From contig USGR01000009.1 in NCBI GenBank assembly GCA_900554165.1, forward strand, positions 1 to 12,919: 12,919 nucleotides of DNA, written 5' to 3'. Below the pieces are notes generated by a model, which had not been told where the DNA came from, did no database searches, and saw nothing but the letters and a program-made list of their open reading frames with translations. The position numbers and the translations under genes are program-made. Each line of letters begins with the position of its first letter. Position 1 is the stretch's first letter. The stretch is from an uncultured Oscillospiraceae bacterium (GTDB lineage Bacteria; Bacillota_A; Clostridia; Oscillospirales; Acutalibacteraceae). Shown here in pieces: positions 1 to 5,415 of the stretch.

Positions 1-545
1 CCCTTAACTCTGACAGAGTGCTGGCCATTTGCTGCCTCATTGACATTGAAGACGGGTACGACCTTGTGCTTCCCTACGACGCGCCGCAGGCCGCTGAGGC
101 CATAGCCCAAAAATACGGCAAAACGGTAAAACGCTACCTGCTTTGTCCGGCCGATACATCGGACAGAGAGATACGCCAGGAGGCAAAGGTGCGGTTTTGG
201 ATGAGAGACGGCATTATGGCGGCTATAAAGATACTTGACTATATGAAAAAAACAGGACGCAGCCTGAGCGAGATAGATGCTATGCTTCCGCAGTTCAGCA
301 CCATTACCCACACCATTGAAATAGATGAAAAGCCGTCTCAGCTGCTTTCCGGATTTAAATCCGACGTAAAAATGCCGCACGAGGGAGTTATGCTCAGCCG
401 CAAGAGCGGCAGCATAATGCTAAAGCCCAGCAAGAGGGGCAATATTATTAAAATTATCACTGAATCGGTAAACACCGAAGCCGCCGAAGAGCTTTATGCT
501 GAAATAAAGGACAGCATAAGAGGCAGGGAAGTATCAGAAAAATAA
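1..545 (+). CDS. Phosphohexomutase-like protein, C-terminal part (5' end outside window)
   Basis: The frame is already open at base 3, so the gene is cut by the window edge; the GTG at 18 lies inside the ORF and is not a credible start. About 180 residues are visible. Around residues 70-90 is a stretch reading MRDGIMAAIKIL followed by GRSLSEI. This matches the region of alpha-D-phosphohexomutases (phosphomannomutase/phosphoglucomutase) just after the sugar-binding loop. The last ~50 residues resemble the family's C-terminal domain IV, which normally helps bind the phosphate of the sugar phosphate. The usual GGExSGH sugar-binding loop is absent; the segment there reads RQEAKVRFWMRDG. Loss of that loop is typical of the mutase-like half of clostridial fusions with an N-terminal mannose-1-phosphate guanylyltransferase (NDP-sugar pyrophosphorylase) domain, so I infer such a fusion or a degenerate mutase. 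Activity and sugar substrate cannot be told. The TAA is at 543-545, and the next plus-strand gene is about 2 kb away. Confidence 0.7.
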   Translation, partial: LNSDRVLAICCLIDIEDGYDLVLPYDAPQAAEAIAQKYGKTVKRYLLCPADTSDREIRQEAKVRFWMRDGIMAAIKILDYMKKTGRSLSEIDAMLPQFSTITHTIEIDEKPSQLLSGFKSDVKMPHEGVMLSRKSGSIMLKPSKRGNIIKIITESVNTEAAEELYAEIKDSIRGREVSEK

Positions 546-906
546 AATGCGCCTTGAAATAATAAATTTTAAAGCTGACAAAATAAAGAAATTTATTCTT
601 TATCAATGCATCAGGCGAAAATATAAATAAAGCTTCAATGACGGTGCCTTTTATAAGCCTAAAGCAGTATTACAAGCTATAAAAGCTATATTACTCGTAA
701 TTTATATAATTAATGTTTGGGATTTTGCCCGCTTTTGATTTGCAGAAGCGGGCATTTTGCCGCTTAAAAATAATAAAGTCTAAGCTGCAAAACAGATAGA
801 AAAAGCTTTATGGGCGACTTTCAGAGAGCATATTAAATTTGAAAAAATATCTGAGACTATCAGAGGCGCTTTATACACAATGGCGACTTCGCGACAAATA
901 TATAAT
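546..906. other. Intergenic region with small hairpins, no supported gene
   Basis: No convincing gene lies here. An AT-rich perfect 8-bp hairpin (ataaagaa at 583-590, ttctttat at 596-603) sits about 40 bases after the phosphohexomutase stop. It is bracketed by cgcct (550-554) and aggcg (613-617), which could form an outer stem. It has no clean T-tract, so terminator function is uncertain. A direct repeat aagctata occurs twice around 675-690. The stretch 784-924 is open in one frame for 47 codons but has no start codon near its beginning. Confidence 0.4.
726..754 (+). terminator. Probable intrinsic terminator hairpin
   Basis: A 9-bp perfect inverted repeat pairs tgcccgctt (726-734) with aagcgggca (746-754) around an 11-base loop. 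It is followed by TTTT at 755-758, so as a terminator it would act on plus-strand transcripts. It lies about 180 bases after the phosphohexomutase stop and is the best terminator candidate for that gene. The T-tract is short (ATTTTG), so termination strength is uncertain. Confidence 0.45.
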
Positions 907-997
907 GATAAGCCGGCCGCTTATTGAGCTTCTCAAGCTTGCAGCAAGATGTTTGCGGGCCGTACGAGTCGTTGGCTTATCGGCGGTTTTGTTTTAT
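907..997 (+). other. Branched inverted-repeat structure followed by T-rich tract
   Basis: Nested inverted repeats: an outer 8-bp perfect stem gataagcc (907-914) with ggcttatc (974-981), then directly inside it ggccgc (915-920) with gcgggcc (955-961, one extra G). Within are two small hairpins, ttgag/ctcaa (924-936) and cttg/caag (938-948). A T-rich tract (ttttgtttt) covers 987-995. The outline is a multi-branched RNA fold ending in a U-rich run. It could be a complex terminator, a small structured RNA, or a repeat element. It is not a tRNA: no T-loop GTTCRA motif and no 7-bp acceptor stem in register. A TATAAT at 901-906 is too close to act as the -10 box for the whole structure. Confidence 0.35.
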
Positions 998-1102
998 TAG
1001 ACTCATATATTTACCGCTGCGTAAAGTAAATATTGTGTAGTGGAATTTTAAATATTTTTTGATGAACCTTATTTAATGCTTTATTATGCTCGGTTAAATC
1101 CA

Positions 1103-1136
1103 TAAAAATAATCCGGCACAAATTGCGCCGGATTAT
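1103..1136 (-). terminator. Intrinsic terminator of the minus-strand hypothetical gene
   Basis: A perfect 10-bp inverted repeat, ataatccggc (1108-1117) and gccggattat (1127-1136), has a 9-base loop. Read on the minus strand it is followed by a T run (complement of the A run at 1103-1108), the classical Rho-independent form. It lies about 175 bases past the annotated stop at 1312, but only ~43 bases past the alternative-frame stop at 1179. This is one reason to suspect that the gene originally ended at 1179. Confidence 0.8.
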
Positions 1137-1311
1137 AGCAGCATTTGCTGTGCCGCTTTTTAATTTTAAGTGTTAAACTTAATCGGTATAGACGTTGTAT
1201 ACGGGGTTCATTGAGTGCGAAACCGTGCTGTCGGCCTGCGCTTGTTGCAGGATTAAAGCATATTCACCATTTTCACTTTCTATGCACGCCAATGCCGAAG
1301 GAGAGAAACGG

Positions 1312-1827
1312 TCAGCCCTGCTGGCTGCTATTTGAATTGCTCGCTGTATAAGGCGCTGCGTCAGGAATGCTGCCGAATTTATCCGCCGGTGCATTCTGCG
1401 CATTCTGCTCGCCGGAATTTTGCTGCACGCCGCCGTTACCCTGGTCGAATCCTGCTGCCTGCATATTTGCATTATAGTAATATGCAAGCTGCGCGTTTAT
1501 AAAATTGAACAAGCCTGTTACAGTGCTTTTTAAAGAGCTTTTGGGAATAGCTGCAAAAAAAGAATTGTTTAACTCCTGTTCTCTCCAAAAGTACAACGAA
1601 CCTATACCCATTCTTATCCATGCTTCAATATACATTGCGTTTTGGTCAAAGCTCAGACGTATAAACTGCATTGCCGTCATCATACCTGTGCCCTTTTTAT
1701 AGCACTGCTGATTGTTTTTATAATTTATGTATTTAAATCCCATCTGCTTTAAATAAGCGTCTGCCGCCGCATACGCCGTCTGCTGATAATTTTGCGCAAC
1801 CTGATAAGGATATACCGACCTGCCCAT
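1312..1827 (-). CDS. Hypothetical protein with Gln/Asn/Ala-rich tail (171 aa)
   Basis: I do not recognise this as a named family. The start is the ATG at 1825-1827 because GGGAGG (about 1837-1842 on the plus coordinates) stands at good spacing before it; a GTG at 1842 overlaps that RBS and is unlikely. The protein begins MGRSVYPY, has an alanine/tyrosine-rich helical segment (about residues 8-30), then a compact region rich in aromatic residues (about 30-110: MMTAMQFIRLSF, IEAWIRMG, FFAAIPKSSLKS). The tail (about 125-171) is low-complexity, rich in Q, N, A, G and S. There is no signal peptide or clear membrane span, so it is probably cytoplasmic. In outline it resembles short hypothetical proteins that I recall from clostridia, with a globular domain plus a proline/glutamine-rich tail, but I cannot assign a function. 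It has its own promoter and terminator. A second frame stays open past the TGA to 1179 (see findings). Confidence 0.65.
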   Translation of the reverse strand: MGRSVYPYQVAQNYQQTAYAAADAYLKQMGFKYINYKNNQQCYKKGTGMMTAMQFIRLSFDQNAMYIEAWIRMGIGSLYFWREQELNNSFFAAIPKSSLKSTVTGLFNFINAQLAYYYNANMQAAGFDQGNGGVQQNSGEQNAQNAPADKFGSIPDAAPYTASNSNSSQQG

Positions 1828-1898
1828 ATTTTTTCCTCCCACCGTTTTTTGCCGCCGATAAATTTTGAATACGGCCGCTACTATATATTTTTATTATT

Positions 1899-1927
1899 AT
1901 TTTAACCGTATTATAACCTTGCGTCAA
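1899..1927 (-). promoter_or_regulatory. Sigma-A-type promoter of the minus-strand hypothetical gene
   Basis: On the minus strand, TTGACG (1922-1927) is separated by exactly 17 bases from TAAAAT (1899-1904). This predicts a start near 1892 and a 5' leader of about 65 bases before the ATG at 1827. A TATAAT inside the spacer (1910-1915) is a possible alternative -10 but lacks a good -35 partner. Confidence 0.6.
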
Positions 1928-2115
1928 TGGTACTGTATATAAATTAAAGTTTTTATAGCATCCGGATGCGCGACCGAATGCGGCGCTTTGCGGCTGACTT
2001 AGCGATAAACAGAACCGTCCGCGTGTCGATACAGTAAAAGCGAATAAAGATAAGCTGATTTAAAACGAGATTTTATGCCAATGAGCCATTAAGCTGAAAA
2101 ACATTTTTATTCCCC

Positions 2116-2145
2116 TTGACACGGACAAGCTGTATAAGTTACAAT
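2116..2145 (+). promoter_or_regulatory. Strong sigma-A-like promoter far upstream of rnj
   Basis: A perfect TTGACA (2116-2121) and TACAAT (2140-2145) are 18 bases apart, predicting a start near 2152. No gene begins directly downstream, and rnj is ~450 bases away. A terminator-like hairpin at 2231-2291 would give an RNA of about 140 nt. The promoter may therefore serve a small RNA, or a long rnj leader if the hairpin is read through. Confidence 0.5.
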
Positions 2146-2230
2146 TAATTTTAAATATGTGGCCGGATTTATTTTAGAGCATTTGCATCAGCTTTCTAGG
2201 TGTGTAAAGACGATGCGATGCTTAAGCTGA

Positions 2231-2291
2231 AAATAAAGGGCATGTACGGAACATTGTCTGCGCCTGTCAGATAATTTGCCCTTATATTTTT
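2231..2291 (+). terminator. Terminator-like hairpin upstream of rnj
   Basis: Left arm aaataaagggca (2231-2242) pairs with right arm tgcccttatattt (2277-2289), with one bulged A at 2284; a T run reaches 2291. The 34-base loop can itself form a small hairpin (attgtct near 2253 with agataat near 2269, including one G-U pair). The position after the promoter at 2116-2145 suggests it ends a short transcript or attenuates a long rnj leader. The large loop weakens the case for an efficient terminator. Confidence 0.4.
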
Positions 2292-2475
2292 ATGCCGTTT
2301 TGCGGTATGGTGCACCAGATACGTAGCATAAACGCATGTGGTGCTTTAAATCTATGCTTATATTATTGCGAAAGCTTAAATATGCGAATAAATTTGCATA
2401 ATTTTGCCAATACATAAAAAGAGATGTACTTTAATTTTAAACGGCATAATTGCTCGAGTATACGGTAACATGCGC

Positions 2476-2503
2476 TTGATATGTGAAACGCAGCGGTTAT
2501 AAT
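2476..2503 (+). promoter_or_regulatory. Proximal promoter of rnj
   Basis: TTGATA (2476-2481) and a perfect TATAAT (2498-2503) are 16 bases apart. The predicted start is near 2510, giving a leader of about 94 bases before the rnj ATG. This is the nearest good promoter to rnj. Confidence 0.6.
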
Positions 2504-2603
2504 CATGGCGTTTGGTTTGCATATTGATGGAGCGTGTAATATTAACTGAGTAATAAAATCGGAGCATACATAATAAATTTATAAATTTTTATTGGAGGAA
2601 ATA

Positions 2604-4532
2604 ATGGCAAATACTAAAAACGCCGCCTCACAGCAGCGCGCGCAGGTTCCTGCAAAGAATGCGGGAAAGCGACCGGCGCCAAGACTTGGCGCGAATAAAA
2701 GCGCGAAAATAAGCGGGGCGGCTGAAAAGAACAATAGTAAAAACACAAAAGCAAGAACGACAAAAAATGCAAATACAAATAAAACAAGAACAGCTGCAAA
2801 GAGCAGCAATATGCCAAAGCAAAAGACGCCGAAAAACAAGAGGACATCAGCCGGACGCGGGAAAAGTGTGCCTACTCTTCCGGTAAGGGTTATACCTCTC
2901 GGTGGACTTGGCGAAATAGGCAAAAACATAACGGTATATGAATACGGCGACGAGGCAATGATAGTGGACTGCGGCATGTCTTTCCCAGACAGCGACATGC
3001 CGGGCGTCGACATAGTTATACCCGACTTTACCTATATAGTAAAAAATCAGGATAAAATAAAGGGACTTGTGCTCACTCACGGGCATGAGGACCACATAGG
3101 CGGCCTGCCGTATCTGCTGAAAGAGGCTAATATACCCATATACGGCACAAAGCTTACTTTAGGGCTTGTAGAGGGCAAGCTTAAAGAGCATGGACTGATG
3201 AGCTCAGCAAAACTTAATGTGGTATCGCCCGGGGATGTTATAGACTTGGGCTGCTTTAAGGTTGAGTTTATAAGGGTCAACCACTCCATCCCCGACGCCG
3301 TGGCGGTAGCCATAAAAACGCCGGCGGGCGTGCTTGTGCATACCGGCGATTTTAAAATTGACACAACCCCCATTGACGATAAAATTATAGACCTTGCACG
3401 ATTTGGCCAGCTTGGCAAGGAAGGGGTACTGGCACTGCTTTCAGAATCTACCAACGCCGAGCGCCCGGGATTTTCTATGAGCGAGCGCAAGGTGGGCGAC
3501 TCATTTTCAACTCTGTTTAAAAAAGCGGAAAACCGCAGGATTATAGTAGCGACCTTCTCATCAAACATACACCGCGTCCAGCAGATAATAGACGAGGCGG
3601 CGAGATGCAAGAGAAAGGTGTGCATATCCGGCAGGAGCATGATAAACGTTGTCGGCGTCGGAATAGAGCTTGGATATCTCAACGTACCGAAGGGCGTTAT
3701 GATTGAGCTTGACGAGATGAAAAATTATCCGCCGGAGCAGATAGTGATAATAACAACCGGCAGTCAGGGCGAGCCCATGTCGGCGCTGCACAGGATGGCG
3801 CTGTCGGAGCACCGGCAGGTAACGGTAGGCCCCAATGATTTGATTATAATATCCGCAACTCCGATACCCGGAAACGAAAAGCTTGTATCAAATGTTGTAA
3901 ACGAGCTGTTAAAGCTCGGCGCGCAGGTGGTATATGAAAAAATGTACGAGGTGCATGTATCCGGGCACGCGTATCAAGAGGAACTCAAGCTCATGATAGG
4001 GCTTGTGGACCCGAAATTTTTCCTGCCAATACACGGCGAGTACAAGCATCTTGCAAAGCATATAGGACTAGCGCGCAGCCTTGGAATAAGCGAGAAAAAC
4101 ACCATTATACCGGAGATAGGCAAGATAATTGAAATATCGGAGAAAGGCATGAAGTTTGCCGGCAGCGTGCAGTCGGGCAAGGTGCTGGTCGATGGGTTAG
4201 GAGTAGGCGATGTAGGCAGCATAGTGCTGCGTGACCGCAAGCATCTTGCAGAGGACGGGCTTATTGTAGCCGTAATGACAATAGATTCGGCGACGGGCGA
4301 CATAATCGCCGGACCGGATATAGTGTCCCGCGGCTTTGTATATGTTAAAGAGTCTGAAACGCTTCTTGACGACGCTTGCAAGGTGGCGGTCAACGCGCTG
4401 GACAAGTGCTATGCATCCGGTACAAGAGACTGGAACGGCATAAAGACGAAGGTGCGCGACGATTTGTCGAAATTTTTGTGGGAGAAAACAAAGCGCAGCC
4501 CGATGATACTTCCTATAATAATGGAGGTATAA
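2604..4532 (+). CDS. rnj: Ribonuclease J (642 aa) with basic N-terminal extension
   Basis: RNase J is a metallo-beta-lactamase/beta-CASP enzyme combining 5'-to-3' exonuclease and endonuclease activity in mRNA decay and rRNA maturation. The start is ATG 2604, with GGAGGA at 2594-2599 just before it. Residues 92-100 (LPVRVIPLGG) open the conserved core. The zinc-binding HxHxDH motif is HGHEDH at 159-164; further metal or active-site candidates are H227 (VNHSIPD) and D249 (GDFK). The beta-CASP part includes TGSQGEP near 385-391, HVSGHA at 451-456 and HGEYKHL near 477, all typical of RNase J. The C-terminal domain runs to IIMEV. Classical J1 is about 555 residues. The extra length here is residues 1-90, rich in K, A, N, T and R, of low complexity and probably disordered. 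The gene is monocistronic: own promoter at 2476-2503 and terminator at 4570. Whether it is J1 or J2 cannot be told; no second copy is in the window. Confidence 0.95.
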   Translation: MANTKNAASQQRAQVPAKNAGKRPAPRLGANKSAKISGAAEKNNSKNTKARTTKNANTNKTRTAAKSSNMPKQKTPKNKRTSAGRGKSVPTLPVRVIPLGGLGEIGKNITVYEYGDEAMIVDCGMSFPDSDMPGVDIVIPDFTYIVKNQDKIKGLVLTHGHEDHIGGLPYLLKEANIPIYGTKLTLGLVEGKLKEHGLMSSAKLNVVSPGDVIDLGCFKVEFIRVNHSIPDAVAVAIKTPAGVLVHTGDFKIDTTPIDDKIIDLARFGQLGKEGVLALLSESTNAERPGFSMSERKVGDSFSTLFKKAENRRIIVATFSSNIHRVQQIIDEAARCKRKVCISGRSMINVVGVGIELGYLNVPKGVMIELDEMKNYPPEQIVIITTGSQGEPMSALHRMALSEHRQVTVGPNDLIIISATPIPGNEKLVSNVVNELLKLGAQVVYEKMYEVHVSGHAYQEELKLMIGLVDPKFFLPIHGEYKHLAKHIGLARSLGISEKNTIIPEIGKIIEISEKGMKFAGSVQSGKVLVDGLGVGDVGSIVLRDRKHLAEDGLIVAVMTIDSATGDIIAGPDIVSRGFVYVKESETLLDDACKVAVNALDKCYASGTRDWNGIKTKVRDDLSKFLWEKTKRSPMILPIIMEV

Positions 4533-4569
4533 TGATTTGCGGTTATCCGCAGGTAATTAACGAGACCAG

Positions 4570-4623
4570 AAAAGCACAGCGGCCTACTATTTTGAGATAT
4601 TAGGCAAAGCTGTGCTTTTATTT
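4570..4623 (+). terminator. Strong intrinsic terminator after rnj
   Basis: An 11-bp perfect stem pairs aaaagcacagc (4570-4580) with gctgtgctttt (4609-4619). An inner 5-bp stem pairs gccta (4582-4586) with taggc (4601-4605). A T-rich tail continues to 4624. The A run before the left arm means it could also work on the minus strand. It sits 38 bases after the rnj stop and should separate rnj from the repeat array. Confidence 0.85.
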
Positions 4624-4631
4624 TAAAATAA

Positions 4632-4660
4632 TTGTCTATGCGGATATTATGTGTTATAAT
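4632..4660 (+). promoter_or_regulatory. Promoter reading into the tandem repeat array
   Basis: TTGTCT (4632-4637, 4 of 6 consensus) lies 17 bases before a perfect TATAAT (4655-4660). The -10 also carries the extended TGn element (TG at 4652-4653). The predicted start near 4667 falls two bases before the first hairpin of repeat unit 1, so the array would be transcribed from its first base-paired element. Confidence 0.5.
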
Positions 4661-5055
4661 AACCTCACGGCGCAAACGAAAGCGAAGCTTTCGGCGCCTG
4701 AGAGAACATTGAATAACGCGATTTGGACTGGGAAATGTCTGAAGCTGCGAGTGTTGAGGCAAATCGCTTATTGAATAACCTCACGGCGCAAATGAAAATC
4801 GAAGATTTTCGAGTGCTGAGAGAACATTGAATGACGCGATTTAGACTGGGAAATGTCTGGAGTCGTGAGCGTTGAGGTAAATCGCTTATTGAATAACCTC
4901 ACGCACTAAACGAAAATCGAAGATTTCCGAGTGCTGAGAGAACATTGAATAACGCGATTTAGGCAGGAAGATGTCTGAAGTCGTGAGCGTTGAGGTAAAT
5001 CGCTCCTCACGCACTAAACGAAAATCGAAGATTTCCGAGTGCTGAGAGATACATT
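4661..5055. repeat. Tandem array of 3.4 structured ~117-bp repeat units
   Basis: Unit 1 is 4661-4776, unit 2 is 4777-4894, unit 3 is 4895-5004 and a truncated unit 4 is about 5005-5055. Units 1-3 begin aacctcacg; units 1 and 2 end in cgcttattgaat, which unit 3 has lost. Each unit has a 5' hairpin with a GAA loop, a 7-8-bp upper stem, an unpaired AAA on the 5' side only, and a 4-5-bp lower stem. The paired bases differ between units yet stay complementary: lower stem ggcgc/gcgcc in unit 1, gcact/agtgc in unit 3; upper stem cgaaagc/gctttcg in unit 1, cgaaaatc/gatttccg in unit 3 (one mismatch). A second stem, gcgattt with aaatcgc, is identical in units 1-3 (4718/4761, 4836/4879, 4954/4997). Units 3 and 4 are identical over 45 bases, pointing to recent duplication. 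No coding frame runs through the array. I do not recognise the family; it could be a structured non-coding RNA, a palindromic mobile repeat, or a structured DNA site. Confidence 0.85.
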
Positions 5056-5073
5056 CCGACACATGCCGATTAT

Positions 5074-5207
5074 ACTAAGAAAATGCCGCCGGACAAGTAG
5101 GATTTACACAATATCCTACGCGCTAAAGGCGGCAAATCCGGCTTAGACATTTAGAAAATATTATTCTCCGGCCGATTGCGATGATTTAATTGACCAAAGC
5201 GGCCGGA
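5074..5207. other. Further inverted repeats between the array and gdpP
   Basis: A nested stem starts just after the array: ctaag (about 5074-5078) with cttag (about 5142-5146), tgccgcc (5084-5090) with ggcggca (5128-5134), and gtaggat (5097-5103) with atcctac (5113-5119). A separate 8-bp perfect repeat pairs tccggccg (5167-5174) with cggccgga (5200-5207). Neither is followed by a T run, so they are not ordinary terminators. They could be the 3' part of a structured transcript from the promoter at 4632-4660, or independent repeats. Confidence 0.45.
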
Positions 5208-5267
5208 CGCAGATGAGGTTGGTCGAACTTGGCTTTGCCGGCGACGGCCGTGTGCTGCTGCCGCACT

Positions 5268-5296
5268 TTATACGGACTTAGCCTTGCTGATATAAT
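5268..5296 (+). promoter_or_regulatory. Extended -10 promoter of gdpP
   Basis: TGATATAAT (5288-5296) is a perfect extended -10 box (TGnTATAAT). The -35 at 17-base spacing is poor (TTATAC, 5268-5273), which the extended element can offset. The predicted start near 5303 gives a leader of about 113 bases. A tandem 10-base repeat (ttgatgctat, twice, 5349-5368) lies in that leader; its role is unknown. Confidence 0.45.
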
Positions 5297-5415
5297 TTGG
5301 AAAGCATATATTGATTTTAAGCTGATATGCAGGGTTCATATCTGTGCATTGATGCTATTTGATGCTATTTATATTTACTTATAAGCGGGAATACCGCCTG
5401 AATAGGAGAAGTCAG

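Noticed and set aside
547..630. 27-codon ORF starting just after the phosphohexomutase stop
   Set aside because: No RBS at useful distance, very basic and AT-driven composition, and overlap with a hairpin; not supported.
871..879. Perfect DnaA-box match TTATACACA, raising the idea of a replication origin
   Set aside because: Only a single box was found, with no cluster, no AT-rich unwinding element and no dnaA or dnaN nearby; expected by chance.
784..927. 47-codon open frame in the first intergenic region
   Set aside because: No start codon until near its end, no RBS, no recognised similarity, and it runs into the branched hairpin structure.
1179..1487. 102-codon minus-strand ORF as an independent gene
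   Set aside because: Its first half overlaps the coding tail of the 171-residue protein in another frame and has no RBS; only its last ~44 codons are of interest as a frameshifted tail.
2376..2567. 63-codon minus-strand ORF upstream of rnj
   Set aside because: It covers the rnj promoter, has no RBS and no protein-like pattern; treated as chance.
4532..4603. Short ORF (23 codons) overlapping the rnj stop, with GGAGG 4 bases before its ATG
   Set aside because: The GGAGG encodes the last RNase J residues, and the ORF runs into the rnj terminator; probably chance.
4691..4710. Resemblance of the repeat's CTGAGAGAACA segment to the GCTGAGA core of the TPP riboswitch
   Set aside because: The second TPP signature (ACCTGATCTGG with GGGAA) is absent from every unit, and no thiamine gene is near.
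4409..4762. 117-codon minus-strand ORF spanning the rnj end, its terminator and repeat unit 1
   Set aside because: It is a shadow of rnj plus structured non-coding DNA; no RBS and no known motif.
4661..5055. CRISPR array interpretation of the tandem repeats
   Set aside because: Units are ~117 bp direct tandem copies with no unique spacers, and no cas genes are present.
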